A stretch of 64,000 bases of DNA from Viola odorata (GCA_963691705.1 OY829538.1:20114443-20178442); one strand, 5' to 3'; numbered from the stretch's first letter, positions 51,596 through 63,473 are shown. The notes: a model not told the origin generated them from the letters alone. Translations and numbers: made by a program.

Positions 51596-52957
51596 CGAAT
51601 CCAGTCAAAAATAAATTACAACTTATCACTTAGCAACAAAAAGGATTGTGCACAGCGGTAAGAGGATCGATCCACAGGGACTATCGGCCTAATGCTCATT
51701 CTCCTGCAAACAACCAAACTGAACTGAACAAAACGATAGGGGTGAGGTGAAAGTGGTGCTGAAAATAAATGACAAGAAAATAAAATAAAGCAGGAGACAT
51801 GAAAGCTTCATCTCAAGGCCTTGAGATGAGTCTGCCATGCTCTAAATAAAAACAGTAAATAAAATACGAAAATAGTAAAGACAAAGAGAGTGAAATGATA
51901 ATAGAAATATTATTCCCAGTAGAGATCTCTTGAGGTAACAATTCCAAGTTGCTCATTGACACAAAAAACATTTTCAAAATAATTTTCATAGGGAAGTTAT
52001 AGAGATTCATCCAGGGGCGATCTCCAAGCCTCCTCCTACTCAAGTCACTCAAGGAGAAGCTCCTTTCGCGACCCTAACTCCCTTAACAATCAAGGATTGC
52101 TAGCTTGTTGATATGATTAGGAAGGCCCTTCCCTAGACCTTGAGATGGACGCACTTGCAGTCCATAGACCTCAAAACTAACCCTTTTCTTCTTCTAATTT
52201 CAAGGAGACATCATCCCATCCACTAGTTGTCTACTCGGGTTCCCTTTAACACAGAAACGCGGCATTAGAGTGATTCTACTGTAATCAATTATGCTGAAAT
52301 CTCAGTTGGCCAAACTCAAACACAACACAATTAAGTTGACATTAAACCAAGCAAGAAAATGGATATGAAAATGTTTTTAATAAAGAACAAAGAGTCTCAC
52401 AACGTGCTGGAATTGTAAACCTCTCAATCCCTACCAGGAATTGGAGGAATTAATTACAACCAATCAAAACAGCAAGCTCGAAAATAAAAGAGAAAATACA
52501 TGAAAAGTGGAAAATAATAAAAAATGAGAGAACTAGCTTCTCTCTTCCGTTCCCCTTCCTTTCTTTCTATCCTCTGCCCTCTCTGGTCTGGTCTGCTCAA
52601 GCTCCTTCAATTTAATGGCAGCAAAGGGGAGAAACACAATAGAATAAAATATTCCCAAGTTAATAAATCCATAAAACAAGCATGCTAAACATTCTCCACT
52701 ATGTTTTGTTTCTTTGAGCCACGTGAGGGAGAGTATAGCATGCTGGGAACATCTTGTCTCTATTTTCCAAGTCCCAAGCAGACAAGAAAAGCACTCAGGA
52801 ATAATTAATTTCGGACCACAAAAACATAGTGAGTGCTGTCCAGCTGGAATTTGTTACGGCAGCTTCATCTCAAGACCTTGAGATGGACTGGAAATGCGCC
52901 TGGAAAATCTGCTCAACACCAATTGATCATTTTTGCTCTAATCTTCGGCCTTTTCCA
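51596..52957 (-). repeat. 3' LTR (truncated) of the minus-strand element
   Basis: Starts TGATGGGTGTCGAATCC and matches 53715-55080 to CTTCGGCCTTTTC, where the homology stops; the terminal block ending GATCAATCA of the other LTR is missing. Confidence 0.85.
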
Positions 52958-53348
52958 GGTTCTTGCACCTCTCCACAATCCCAGAAAATACAAACATGCA
53001 GTCATGCAAAGAATTTAAAAAGTTAGTCATGTAAAAACAAAAATTAAAACTTGCAGCAAAATTATGGACGGGATCTTCATCCCAAGGTCTTGAGAAGAGA
53101 AGACAGTACAATTCTAGCAAAATATTTCCTAGGACAACACTACTCATTATACAACCATGTGGATATCTACACAACCAGTAGTGTCAATGGTATCTAGCAT
53201 GCAAGACATAGTTGGTTGATCAAGTATATAAATGAATCAAGTTTTTGAGATTTCATTTTATACAAATGTGCGATTTCCATAAAAAAAAAAGAAGAAGGAA
53301 ACAAACAACTAAAATATGCCCAAAAACACAATAAAAACACGAAAGTGA

Positions 53349-53362
53349 CTCCCCCACACTTA
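53349..53362 (-). promoter_or_regulatory. Internal PPT-like box
   Basis: CTCCCCCACACTTA is the reverse of TAAGTGTGGGGGAG, followed on the plus strand by TTGGACAC, as at 23608. Confidence 0.45.
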
Positions 53363-53692
53363 TTGGACACACTGTCCTCAATATGAACGAGCACAAACAA
53401 GGGTAAAAAGACAGTAACAAAGAAAGATACAACCTTGAGGGCGAAGTTGATGGAGTAGATGGTGAAGGGGCCGCTAGTGCAACACATCCGCCTCTTCCAA
53501 AGACCTGGGAAGAGTCTGCCTGGAAATTTTGCAGCAGCACCGAAAAGCAGGGGTAAGAAAACAGAAATAATGAAAGAAACATGGGTTGCCTCCTATGAAG
53601 CGTCCATCTTTATAGTCTTGGGCTAGACTCAGTTATTCATCAGTTGATCTGGTCATAAACATAGAAAAACAAACATTAGTTCAACAAATAAT

Positions 53693-53714
53693 CCTCGGCA
53701 ACGGCACCAAAATT
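53693..53714 (-). promoter_or_regulatory. Primer-binding site of the minus-strand element
   Basis: CCTCGGCAACGGCACCAAAA, read on the minus strand TTTTGGTGCCGTTGCCGAGG, the Athila-type leader. It abuts the 5' LTR start at 53715. Confidence 0.7.
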
Positions 53715-55215
53715 TGATGGGTGTCGAATCCGGTTAAAAATAAATTACAACTTATCACTTAGCAACAAAAAGGATTGTGCACAGCGGTAAGAGGATCGAT
53801 CCACAGGGACTATCGGCCTAATGCTCATTCTCCTGCAAACAACCAAACCAAACTGAACAAAACGATAGGGGTGAGGTGAAAGTGGTGCTGAAAATAAATG
53901 ACAAGAAAATAAAATAAAGCAGGAGACATGGAAGCTTCATCTCAAGGCCTTGAGATGAGTCTGCCATGCTCTAAATAAAAACAGTAAATAAAATACGAAA
54001 ATAGTAAAGACAAAGAGAGTGAAATGATAATAGAAATATTATTCCCAGTAGAGATCTCTTGAGGTAACAATTCCAAGTTGCTCATTGACACAAAAAACAT
54101 TTTCAAAACAATTTTCATAGGGAAGTTATAGAGATTCATCCAGGGGCGATCTCCAAGCCTCCTCCTACTCAAGTCACTCAAGGAGAAGCTCCTTTCGCGA
54201 CCCTAACTCCCTTAACAATCAAGGATTGCTAGCTTGTTGATATGATTAGGAAGGCCCTTCCCTAGACCTTGAGATGGACGCACTTGCAGTCCATAGACCT
54301 CAAAACTAACCCTTTTCTTCTTCTAATTTCAAGGAGACATCATCCCATCCACTAGTTGTCTACTCGGGTTCCCTTTAACATAGAAACGCGGCATTAGAGT
54401 GATTCTACTGTAATCAATTATGCTGAAATCTCAGTTGGCCAAACTCAAACACAACACAATTAAGTTGACATTAAACCAAGCAAGAAAAGGGATATGAAAA
54501 TGTTTTTAATAAAGAACAAAGAGTCTCACAACGTGCTGGAATTGTAAACCTCTCAATCTCTACCAGGAATTGGAGGAATTAATTACAACCAATCAAAACA
54601 GCAAGCTCGAAAATAAAAGAGAAAATACATGAAAAGTGGAAAATAATGAAAAATGAGAGAACTAGCTTCTCTCTTCCGTTCCCCTTCCTTTCTTTCTATC
54701 CTCTGTCCTCTCTGGTCTGGTCTGCTCAAGCTCCTTCAATTTAATGGCAGCAAAGGGGAGAAACACAATAGAATAAAATATTCCCAAGTTAATAAATCCA
54801 TAAAACAAGCATGCTAAACATTCTCCACTATGTTTTGTTTCTTTGAGCCACGTGAGGGAGAGTATAGCATGCTGGGAACATCTTGTCTCTATTTTCCAAG
54901 TCCCAAGCAGACAAGAAAAGCACTCAGGAATAATTAATTTCGGACCACAAAAACATAGTGAGTGTTGTCCAGCTGGAATTTGTTATGACAGCTTCATCTC
55001 AAGACCTTGAGATGGACTGGAAATGCGCCTGGAAAATCTGCTCAACACCAATTGATCATTTTTGCTCTAATCTTCGGCCTTTTCATTCCTTTTCCTAATT
55101 CTGGGTATTCAGGTGTACTTCTGGAAAAGGAAGGAAAAAGGGTCAAAGTAGCATATTTATCATCTCAAAAACTAATTTAAGAGACAACAAATCAAAGTGA
55201 AATAACGATCAATCA
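53715..55215 (-). repeat. 5' LTR of the minus-strand element (1501 bp)
   Basis: TGATGGGTGTCGAATCC at the left, AACGATCAATCA at the right, followed by the CTTTT duplication. Read on the minus strand it starts TGATTGATCG and ends CGACACCCATCA. Confidence 0.85.
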
Positions 55216-56592
55216 CTTTTACTGTCTAATTACTCGTAAATTGGGCAGTAAAGCTATTTATTTCTATGGATTCTCCCCACTTTTGCAGAATTACTTGGAA
55301 GTGCAACAATTGAAAGACAATAGTAGCAGGAGATGAAATCTGGCATTCAAATCTGTCTTGGCCGCGAACTTGGCCAAGACAGTCGATAGAGGCAGACTGC
55401 AGTAGGAGACTTGAGGACGCGAGATGGTAGTTGCAGTGGCTGCAAAATTTGAGGAATTTGCGATCACGACTGGAAGAATCCCTCTTGAAAAATATTTAAT
55501 TTTTCTCAAACAATTATCTTTATCTTTTTATTTTGAAAGAGATAGAGTTAGAGTAGGACTAGAAGAAAACTTATGTTAAAAGTTGTTGGAAGCCCTTGTT
55601 GAAAGGGACACTCCTTGTCTCTTTTCTCTAAACATATTTCACGTTCTGCTCTGTAACTTTCCAGTTTGGAATTTACAAATTCAACTTTTTTTATGCAAAT
55701 AATAATTTCATTTTCTTCCATGAGTATGTTTAGCTAAATACCTAGTCTTGGTAAGGGCTGAATGAGCCATGTTTCTTGTGCTTTGTGAGATCTGAGTATC
55801 TTTAAGAGTCTTTACATCCGTAATCATTTTATTTCCTGGTTTAACAAATGGCTTACTTGTTAGAATTAAGAATTGATCACTCATAGATTTTAGCTTGGGA
55901 GTTAAAGTAAGCCTAGAAGGGGACGAGCGAAACCGAATAGGCCGAGTAGACAACTAGTCTCACGAAGGCTAGTGGAAATAAGTGATATAACTCAATCCAG
56001 ATTGACAACCCAGGGCCTCGATTGGGAGGTAGATTGAGTTAGGTGTTGTCTTCCCCTAAGTCATTAAGGAAGCGAACAGTCAATCAAGATAGTAGCCAAA
56101 AGAGTAAACCCTTTAGCCAACAAGGTGCTCTTTCGTTAGGATTACCAAGAATGGGAGCACCCGCTAGGTAATTAGAAGAGGAGGGAAGCAGGAGTGTACA
56201 GGAGTCCTTACACTCTATAGCTACACTATGGAAGTGGAGATGAACACCATTGAATCAGTGATCAAAGCATAAGAAACGCAACTCTCAAATCACCCTTACT
56301 AGGAATTTCCCACCAACTGAATTTCCAACCTAGATACTTTATCTTGCCCAATCCTTTGACCAAGCTTATTTTACTGTTTAATTGTTATTCTTTTGTTTTC
56401 AGTTTTAGAATCAGCCAAACAACTCTAGTGATGAGGAAGTCACCAAGAACTACACAACCTTAGAAGTCTCTATGGACGATCCTCTTACCACCATCTGCAA
56501 ACCCTTTGTGGGTCGTGATAAGTTATAATTCTCCCCTATTTCACACCCGTTTATACATATATTTTTTACGCTCTCGACAGGCGATCACTCAT

Positions 56593-57389
56593 CCCCATAG
56601 TTTCATGATAATTTAGCTTGGAGTTTAGGAAAATAATTGAAGGAACACAGAAAAAATTATTTTGTCATGTCAAATAAATAATGAATTGTCCAGAAATGTA
56701 TAAAGTTGCTAGTTTTTACTTTTTGATCTGCTTGGTATTCTTCTTTACCTTGAATTTGATTGTAGTCACCGCCATACCATTAGGGATGCACGATGTTAGT
56801 AATTCGGTACCATCATCCCTATCTTTGGCGAAACTCCCCTTTAGATACTTAGTTAATCTCTTACACTGGGCCAAAAAAAATAATTTGGTGGTGTTCTTTG
56901 CTTGAACTTTATATGTGATATCAACTGTGAAGCAAAGGAAAAGAAAAGAAAAGATTCAAGGTATTGCACTGGAAAAAAAGAGAAAAAAAAGTGCAAATAA
57001 AAGAACTCAATGAAGGCACGATGTGGCAACAATTCTTGAAACTATGTGTTTACATTTGTGCTTTGAATGAGTAAATTCATAAGTCAGCAACTTCTATAAA
57101 TTTCTTGATTAATTGGGTGAGACAAAAAAAAACAATGTAATCAAAATATTTTATTCCTTCAATTGTTTTCTCAAGTGCAAAACTGGTTATCATGGAACTA
57201 TTTGGATGTTGAGATGTTTAGGGCATTGAATAAAGCCTGATAATGTATGATGGATTTGGGGATTGAAGTGTCAAAAGTATTTTCAGTGTCAAGTCTAATC
57301 TTTGAGAGAAAACTTGAGTTCCTAGTTTTTATTTTATTTTTGCTTGTTAAATGCTTTGGGGGCAAGCATTAGGTTAAGTGTGGGGGAGT
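56593..57389 (+). mobile_element. Outer gypsy element, right internal part with PPT
   Basis: Continuation of 28807-32352 after the Athila insertion. Non-coding; a short frame at 56681-56905 has a hydrophobic stretch but no recognisable identity. It ends in the PPT TAAGTGTGGGGGAG (57375-57388). Confidence 0.65.
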
Positions 57390-58736
57390 TGATTGAACGC
57401 ATTTTGTGACTGTTTTCACTATCTATTTTTTATACAATTTAGATAGTGATACTACTGATTAGAGGTAAATTGCTCTATATTTTTCAGAAAATAGTCCAGG
57501 AGCAGATAAAGATGAAAAAGGGTAGAAAATAGTGAAAAATAGACATAGATGCGCAGAAGCCTTTCTTGGCCTAGAAGATCCTTCTTGACTACCTCGTGGC
57601 ATAGAGTCCCAACTTCCAGCGCCACTTAAGATAAAAAAATTTAAGACACGTGTTTTGGACCAGTTGGATTGTCTCCTGAAGTGGATAGAACCTCGACTTT
57701 CTCTCGATCTCATCTATTAGAAGTCTTATCAAAGAGAGACAAATTAAGATACAATTTAGGAATTAATTTGTATTCCTTTTCCTTATAGATAATGCCAGGG
57801 AGAAAACTATATAAACCTCCCTAGCATTTTTAAGAAAGGGACTCTCTTCTCTCTCGTTTTAGTTATGTTTGGTTTTAAACTCGTTTTTCTTCCATCGTCT
57901 TCTTCCAAGAAATGAAAGATTTATTTTATGTAATTAAATCTTTTATTTTCTGCAGTCATGAGCATGTATAAATAAACTCCATCTTTCCTAGTAAAAGCGT
58001 TAAAGCATAATTCTGAGTTTACATGAGATCTAATCGTTCTTAATTATTTTTTATATCTGTATTTAGTTGATCTCTAATTTAATTATATTGCACTTCTTTT
58101 TCATTTTAAATTTGGCTAATCTAAGGTTAATCTGATTCTAGCAACTGTCACTCATTTTGGCTACGACAACCCATTCTTGGGCCACTTACGGGCCAAGAGG
58201 ATTGAAGTAGACAGCTAGCGAGAAAGATTAATTTGATTTATACCCGATTGACAATCGAGGGTCCTAGGTCAAGAGTTGTCTTCGCCTAGTCAACAATCAT
58301 ATCAATTTAGTAAACCCTTTAACCAGAAAGATGCTAGTTGATTAAGAATTTACTCTAAGCGTACCTGAGATGCTTTTGATACATGAGGGAAGTAGGGACT
58401 CTAAGTGATAAGATTCGATTTTTATCATTGGTTGTTAAGCCTCTGATGGGCGTCCATGAATCATGACTTGTTAAGCTTCTACTGGGATTGTTTCTACTCT
58501 TGAACACACTCTCCAATTTAATTACTGTCTTCTTATTTTTATTACTTATTATTTCTCAATTTAAAACAAAAAATAATAATTTCACCTAAGTATTATCATT
58601 GGTTGTTTCAAGCAATTTATGAAATCATATCCATTTTTCCCTGTTGACGAACTTCTTGTCGTTATTTACAACTCATTTTGTGAACTAGTGTCAATTGTAT
58701 TTGTTTATTTATTTTTGAAAAATTCGACGCCCATCA
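57390..58736 (+). repeat. 3' LTR of the outer gypsy element
   Basis: It starts TGATTGAACGCATTTTG and ends TTCGACGCCCATCA (1347 bp), the plus-strand version of the LTRs at 11707, 18229 and 19577. Confidence 0.8.
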
Positions 58737-59001
58737 GTAAAGTTTATGTGATTTTAATCATTTATTTAAGTAGCTTTGGGCATATAGAATGGTAGCAAAT
58801 AGTTATTTGATGGTAAAAGTAGGTGTAGTTTCGAACGCATTAACTAAATATAAAATGGTACTCGGAGGTAAAAATTGAAGTACTTTTAAGCATTAGTTTT
58901 AGTACCTATAGGCATATAAAATGGTAGCCAATGGTTACTTCATGGTAGGCGGATCGTAAAAGTAGTTGTAGTTTAGAACGCATAAACTGAATATATAATA
59001 A
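58737..59001. repeat. Two diverged direct repeats of about 130 bp
   Basis: GGCATATAGAATGGTAGC (58778) and GGCATATAAAATGGTAGC (58911) start two copies that both include GTAAAAGTAG, TGTAGTTT and GAACGCAT. No coding potential. Confidence 0.55.
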
Positions 59002-59510
59002 TGTTAGATTCGAATAAAATCTAGGTTGTTCCCTAACCTTATGAACAATCCCAAGAACCAAAACAAATCGATTATAGAATGATTAATATACATAAACAAC
59101 GGAAGCGTACCTGTATTAGCCGATGCCATGGAATTGGAAAGGGACTTTTGGTCTTCTGAAGGATGAAATTCCCTCAGGCAAATGGAAACCAAAGCTCTTG
59201 CATAGAACCCTTATTTCTGTTTTCTGTATTCTTTATTTTTCTGTATCGTTCTGTTTCCTTGATGAAGAGCCTTTAAATACAATAGAGAAATTCCTCCAGG
59301 GACCAATTCCCAAATAACCAAAATATTAATTACTAATCGGTCCATTAACAATTAGTAATTAATCCGGGAATCTGCACAAACATTAATTTTGCCCCTCGCA
59401 CTTCCTGATTAGATAATTCAGACCATAAACTTTATTAGATCACTCGATTGGTCTAAATTCAATTAACGGTAACGGATACTAATGTACACGTTATTGTCCA
59501 AAATCCAACA
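59002..59510 (-). repeat. Copia 3' LTR (509 bp)
   Basis: TGTTAGATTCG at the left and AAATCCAACA at the right; read on the minus strand it starts TGTTGGATTTTGGAC. The neighbouring ATCTCCCACTTGGAC is the complement of the copia PPT GTCCAAGTGGGAGAT. Confidence 0.8.
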
Positions 59511-59908
59511 ATCTCCCACTTGGACAATCCGAATTGTACAATCCTTATAGTACCGACCGTTAATTTCCTGAATGCTAGCATAACTCTTGTCTAATCCAAT
59601 CCGGTCCGTCGGTTTCATTAATGTCAGAACCAAAAGAGCAGTTGTCGCATCTCATGGCAACTAAACTCATGATGATTACAGACTTAACTAACCAACGACA
59701 TGGATCCAGTGCGCATGTGCAGCATGGAAATACATGTAAAATGATTTGTTTATGTCTATTTCCAACTGATCCACTTTAAACTTTATGAGATCAAAAGAAT
59801 ACCAGAGCGCATATTGAAACAGAAATCAATATCCATAGACTATGAAAATAAATACACAGTCAATACGTCTGTGAGCCATAATGGTACAAAATATAACTCC
59901 CACTAATC

Positions 59909-61890
59909 TCAGGCATCTAACCTAATGACACCCATGCTCGATACATGGCCATGAAATGCAATAGGTGTCAATGCCTTAGTGAGCGGATCCGCAACTATAG
60001 CATTTGTACCCAATAACTCAATGCTCACAAGACCTCTTTGAATTCTTTCTTTAACAGCAAGTAACTTGATGTCGATGTGCTTCGACTTGGATGTTCTCCG
60101 ACTATTGTTGGAGTACAGCACTGCAGCCCGATTGTCACAATAGATCCTTAAGGGTCTCTCGATCCCAGTGACAACTCGCAGTTCCTTGACCATATTTCGC
60201 AGCCATATAGCATGAATGGATGCCTCGTAGCAAGCTACGAACTCAGCCTCCATAGTGGAAGATGCAACAAGTGACTGTTTCGCACTCTTCCATGAAATGG
60301 CTCCTTCAGCCAGAAGAAAGACATAACCTGAAGTCGATCTCCGACGATCCTGGCATCCAGCGAAATCAGAATCAGAATACCCAATGATCTCAAGCTGATC
60401 TGATTTCCTGTATGTGAGCATATAGTCTTTCGTTTTCTGCAGGTACCGAAAGACCCTTTTGGCTGCGACCCAATGATCCCTCCCGGGATTGCTCTGGTAT
60501 CTGCCCAACATACCAACTATATACGCAAGATCCGGACGGGTACAAACTTGAGCATACATGATGCTTCCCACAGCCGAAGCATATGGAATACCCTCCATGA
60601 ACTTGCGGTCTAAATCGGTCTTAGGACACTGGTCTAGGATGAATTTCTCACCTTTGGAGATAGGGGTATCATGTGGCTTACAATTCTGCATGCTGAACCT
60701 TTTAAGAACTTTATCGATGTAACCCTTTTGTGACAACCTGAGGATACCCTCTGAACGATCCCGATGGATCTGTATCCCAAGCACAAAAGAAGCTTCACCA
60801 AGGTCCTTCATCTCAAACTGAGTTGAAAGGAATGCCTTAGTATCCTGAAGAAGCTTTACATCATTTGTAGCAAGCAGAATATCATCAACATAAAGCAGTA
60901 AAAATATAAACCTACTCCCACTGAATTTATGGTACAGACAGTCCTCTGCTGTATTTACCTCAAAACCGTATGAAGTAATAATTCGATGGAACTTCAGGTA
61001 CCATTGACGAGATGCCTGCTTGAGCCCATAGATAGACTTTCTCAATCTACAGACCAATTCACTACCCTCGTTGGAGGATAGTCCTTCTGGTCGCCTCATG
61101 TAGATTTCTTCCTCAAGATCCCCATTGAGGAAAGCAGTCTTTACATCCATCTGATGTAGCTCAAGATCAAAATGTGCCACAAGAGCCATGATAGTCCTAA
61201 AAGAGTCCTTCGAAGAAACTGGAGAGAAGGTTTCTTTATAGTCTATTCCTTCCTTCTGGGTGAATCCTTTCGCAACAAGACGTGCCTTGTACCTCTCAAT
61301 ATTGCCTTGTGAATCCCGTTTGGTTTTAAAAACCCATTTACATCCGATCGGTTTCACATTTTTAGGCAATGGTACAAGTTCCCACACGTCATTGTCCTTC
61401 ATGGATTGAAATTCATCCCTTATGGCCCGTATCCACTTTTGAGCATCAGAACAGCTAGTAGCCTCAATGAAAGTGATTGGGTCACCCTCTAATGAGTCAA
61501 TAGCATCCTCATGTTCTTGCAGAAATACGACATAATCATCCGGAATCGCACTTCTTCTCACTCTAGTGGACCTCCTGAGAGGCATGTTTTCTTGGTTCTC
61601 AACCATATGAGGTTGATGAGTTTGATCTGGCAGAGGTTCCTGTAGGACTTCCTGATGATCCACAGGTAAATCTTGTGGGTCCTGATGGTCTTCAGGTATA
61701 ACCTGATGACCTGGTCCTGCAGGAGGATCAGCGATGTTGTTTCTTGCTTGCTGAGGAACAAGAATTGGAACATGAACAATAAGCTCATCTTGTCCCTCAG
61801 GTACTGCCTGATGAGGTGTAGCTAAATCCTCATGATAATAATTTGTCTTCTGCCGAAGGATATATGGCGGAGCAGCTCCTCTCAGATCAG
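59909..61890 (-). CDS. pol: Copia polyprotein C-terminal part: reverse transcriptase and RNase H (5' truncated)
   Basis: An open frame of about 660 codons. Reading from 61890 down: a Pro/Gln/Asp-rich linker; RRSTRVRRSAIPDDY; WIRAIRDEFQSMKDNDVWEL (start of the Ty1/copia RT); GCKWVFKTKRDSQGNIERYK; QMDVKTAFLNGDLEEEIYM with the first catalytic aspartate; SIYGLKQASRQWY; LLLYVDDILLA, the catalytic YVDD at about 60890-60903; RPDLAYIVGMLGRYQ; then RNase H words YSDSDFAGCQDRRRSTSGY, SSTMEAEFVACYEA and ADPLTKAL, ending TAA... region 59909-59911. RT copies element RNA into DNA in cytoplasmic particles; RNase H removes the RNA. No stop or frameshift is seen, so the insertion is fairly young. The frame continues to 62002 only through LTR sequence. 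Gag, protease and integrase lie on the lost side. Copia lineage not determined. Confidence 0.9.
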
Positions 61891-62404
61891 TGTACGCGAC
61901 GGTCCACAGTACCTGCAATGCACCGGAGGGGGTCTCCGGCGGAAACACTCCGATGCTTAAGTCAGTATGTGTACTGAAATTGGCAGAGTTTTGGCCAGTC
62001 AAGTCCGCTTACCTGCCTCCTTTGTGGGGGAGGTATTTATAGAAGAAAGGGGGCGTTCCCGCCCGAGTAAATGGGTACGGAGCTATCGCTCGCGTTAGGG
62101 TCTGTGATTCGCCCTTATCGTGATACGCTACCTCAGCGGTAGGTGTTTAGGTAGATATTGCCGCGGTAGGATAATGGCCGGAGCGTTAATCCTGACGCGT
62201 GGTTTCCTCTGGGGGTGAGATAATTCCTTGAGTCAAGCAGGAGGTCCATGAAAGGAGTCGGTAGGGCCCCGTTAGCCTCTGTAGCGTTAGCCTTTGGGGA
62301 AGGTAGCAATCTCGTCCCTACCGTGGTGGTGTGAAACAGTAGCTATGCCTCTTCCCACCGGGTGATAGACGAAAATACCCTTTCTTTTAGATGGATTGTT
62401 ATCA
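61891..62404 (-). repeat. LTR of copy 2
   Basis: It starts TGTACGCGACGGTCC with TACCTGCAATGC close by and ends GATTGTTATCA. CTATAAATACC on the minus strand (at 62034-62042) is its promoter TATA, about 145 bp from the left end, giving a leftward transcript. Alignable with 23840-24264. Confidence 0.6.
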
Positions 62405-62534
62405 TAAGCCCAAATGAAAATGAGCCCGAGTGTTTACCAAGGGCTAACGTTCCTTCTCTCACGGAGAGTCCCTTTATGTACCGGGGCGGTTTTGCCTCAG
62501 AAGATGGTCCTGATGGTTTTTTTTTGTCAGGATC

Positions 62535-62541
62535 TATAAAT
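62535..62541 (+). promoter_or_regulatory. TATA box of ORF-A copy 2
   Basis: TATAAAT in GATCTATAAATCAGAG lies 68 bp upstream of ATG 62603. Confidence 0.6.
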
Positions 62542-62602
62542 CAGAGATTTCTCTGTGCCAGTTTCTTCGCATTTTTCACGTTCTTTATTTTCGTATTCCG
62601 CC

Positions 62603-62986
62603 ATGGATGAACTGACTCGCAATTTCCTGATCTCCAAAACTCTAACCCTGAAGAATCTTACTGAGGGTGACATCGACTTCCTGGAGAGGATGATCACCAA
62701 GACCTCCGAGGATGTCCTGGAGTTGCGGGGGGTGCTAACCCCTATTCTGTCTAGACAACTGGGAATAACTCTGGAGGATTTTAATCCCCTAGAGAGTTTG
62801 GCGAAACTGGCCACTGTCAGTGCTCACCTTGATGTGGTGGCCTCGATGCTGCAGCAGAGGAAAGATCTGCTGGCCTGCTGCCTAAAGGGCATGAGAGCTT
62901 GCTCTTCCGAACTAACCTCCGTCGCTGACGCTTTAAGGGAGGTTCCCGTTGTGCCAGGGGAAGATGATGCGGGGTCCAATATCTGA
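62603..62986 (+). CDS. Antisense ORF-A, intact (127 aa), unknown family
   Basis: A complete small gene. It starts MDELTRNFLISKTLTLKNLT, has a Glu/Leu/Arg-rich helical middle (TKTSEDVLELRGVLTPILSR, then VSAHLDVVASMLQQRKDLLA), a two-cysteine block CCLKGMRACSSEL, and ends VVPGEDDAGSNI. No signal peptide or membrane helix; it looks like a soluble helical protein. It shares about three-quarters of its residues with the broken copy at 24456-24841, with the C-terminal 40 residues almost fixed, which suggests past purifying selection. It has its own TATA box 68 bp upstream and AATAAA at 63063, 77 bp after the stop. It reads against the LTR promoter, so it is an antisense extra ORF of a Tat-type element. 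I recognise no domain and assign no function. Confidence 0.7.
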   Translation: MDELTRNFLISKTLTLKNLTEGDIDFLERMITKTSEDVLELRGVLTPILSRQLGITLEDFNPLESLAKLATVSAHLDVVASMLQQRKDLLACCLKGMRACSSELTSVADALREVPVVPGEDDAGSNI

Positions 62987-63062
62987 CCGCTGGCTCCGCT
63001 TCTTCTCGTTGCTTTTCTTATGTTTCTTGTACATATTCGAACGCTAAGGCCACCTGGCCATA

Positions 63063-63068
63063 AATAAA
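63063..63068 (+). terminator. Poly(A) signal of ORF-A copy 2
   Basis: AATAAA within GGCCATAAATAAATA; the same words follow ORF-A copy 1 at 24927-24942. Confidence 0.5.
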
Positions 63069-63400
63069 TAACTATCTCTGTTTTTTCCCAAGTCTTCTCT
63101 TTTTCTTGCGTGGTTGCTTGCTTTATTGGTTGGAAATATTTGTCATGAGCACAACTGAAAATGGGTCTTCCTCGGGACATTGTATTGCAGTGGTCGTGTT
63201 CCGGGGATTAGCAATGAATGCTCTGTCTTGACTGTTACAGGGTCGTCTTTTCAGTGGCAGGTGGTTGGGCGGTTCTTTGGTGCCATTTGATTGGTGCGTT
63301 CAATGAGCAGACGCGCCTGCGACGGATCGGATTCTGCAATTGCAGTTATTTTTCCCAAGCGTCTTAATTGATTTTTCAGGGATCGAAGTGCTCACTCGGC

Positions 63401-63407
63401 TATATAA
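63401..63407 (+). promoter_or_regulatory. TATA box of ORF-B copy 2
   Basis: TATATAAGGG lies 73 bp upstream of ATG 63474; the leader is pyrimidine-rich (CCTTTCCTGTTCATCTTCTT), nearly identical to that of copy 1. Confidence 0.6.
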
Positions 63408-63473
63408 GGGAGTTTGGTTTCCCTTTCCTGTTCATCTTCTTCCTTTTCCTTCTTTTTTGCTTTTGCAGGTGGC

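Larger units (their letters stand above)
51596..55215 (-). mobile_element. Minus-strand non-autonomous Athila-like element, TSD CTTTT
   Basis: The 3' LTR is at 51596-52957 and the 5' LTR at 53715-55215, nearly identical where they overlap. CTTTT flanks the element at 51591-51595 and 55216-55220. The 757-bp internal part holds a PBS next to the 5' LTR and a spacer with a PPT-like box, but no coding sequence. The start of the 3' LTR (about 130 bp) and the true PPT have been deleted at 52957/52958. Confidence 0.85.
32358..56587 (+). mobile_element. Athila-like element with both LTRs, TSD CTCAT, carrying two nested elements
   Basis: The 5' LTR is 32358-33759, the 3' LTR 51558-56587 (split by a nested element); CTCAT flanks it at 32353-32357 and 56588-56592. 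PBS and gag remnants follow the 5' LTR. The internal region is 33760-35440 plus 51058-51557, interrupted by the Ogre-like element. The pol and env-position genes are absent, so it was non-autonomous or has been deleted. Net LTR lengths agree (1402 and about 1405 bp). Confidence 0.85.
51558..56587 (+). repeat. 3' LTR of the Athila-like element, split
   Basis: The first 38 bp (51558-51595) and the remainder (55221-56587) together match the 5' LTR 32358-33759. Between them lies the minus-strand element with its CTTTT duplication. The end reads CTCTCGACAGGCGATCA. Confidence 0.85.
59002..61890 (-). mobile_element. Ty1/copia element, 3' half, minus strand
   Basis: 3' LTR (59002-59510), PPT (reverse of ATCTCCCACTTGGAC), an untranslated region, and the C-terminal part of a polyprotein (59909-61890). 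It is cut at 61891 by the Tat-like element; the other half should lie beyond the window. Confidence 0.85.

Noticed and set aside
51813..52052. 79-residue minus frame, also at 53942-54181
   Set aside because: Duplicated only because both LTRs of the minus-strand element contain it.
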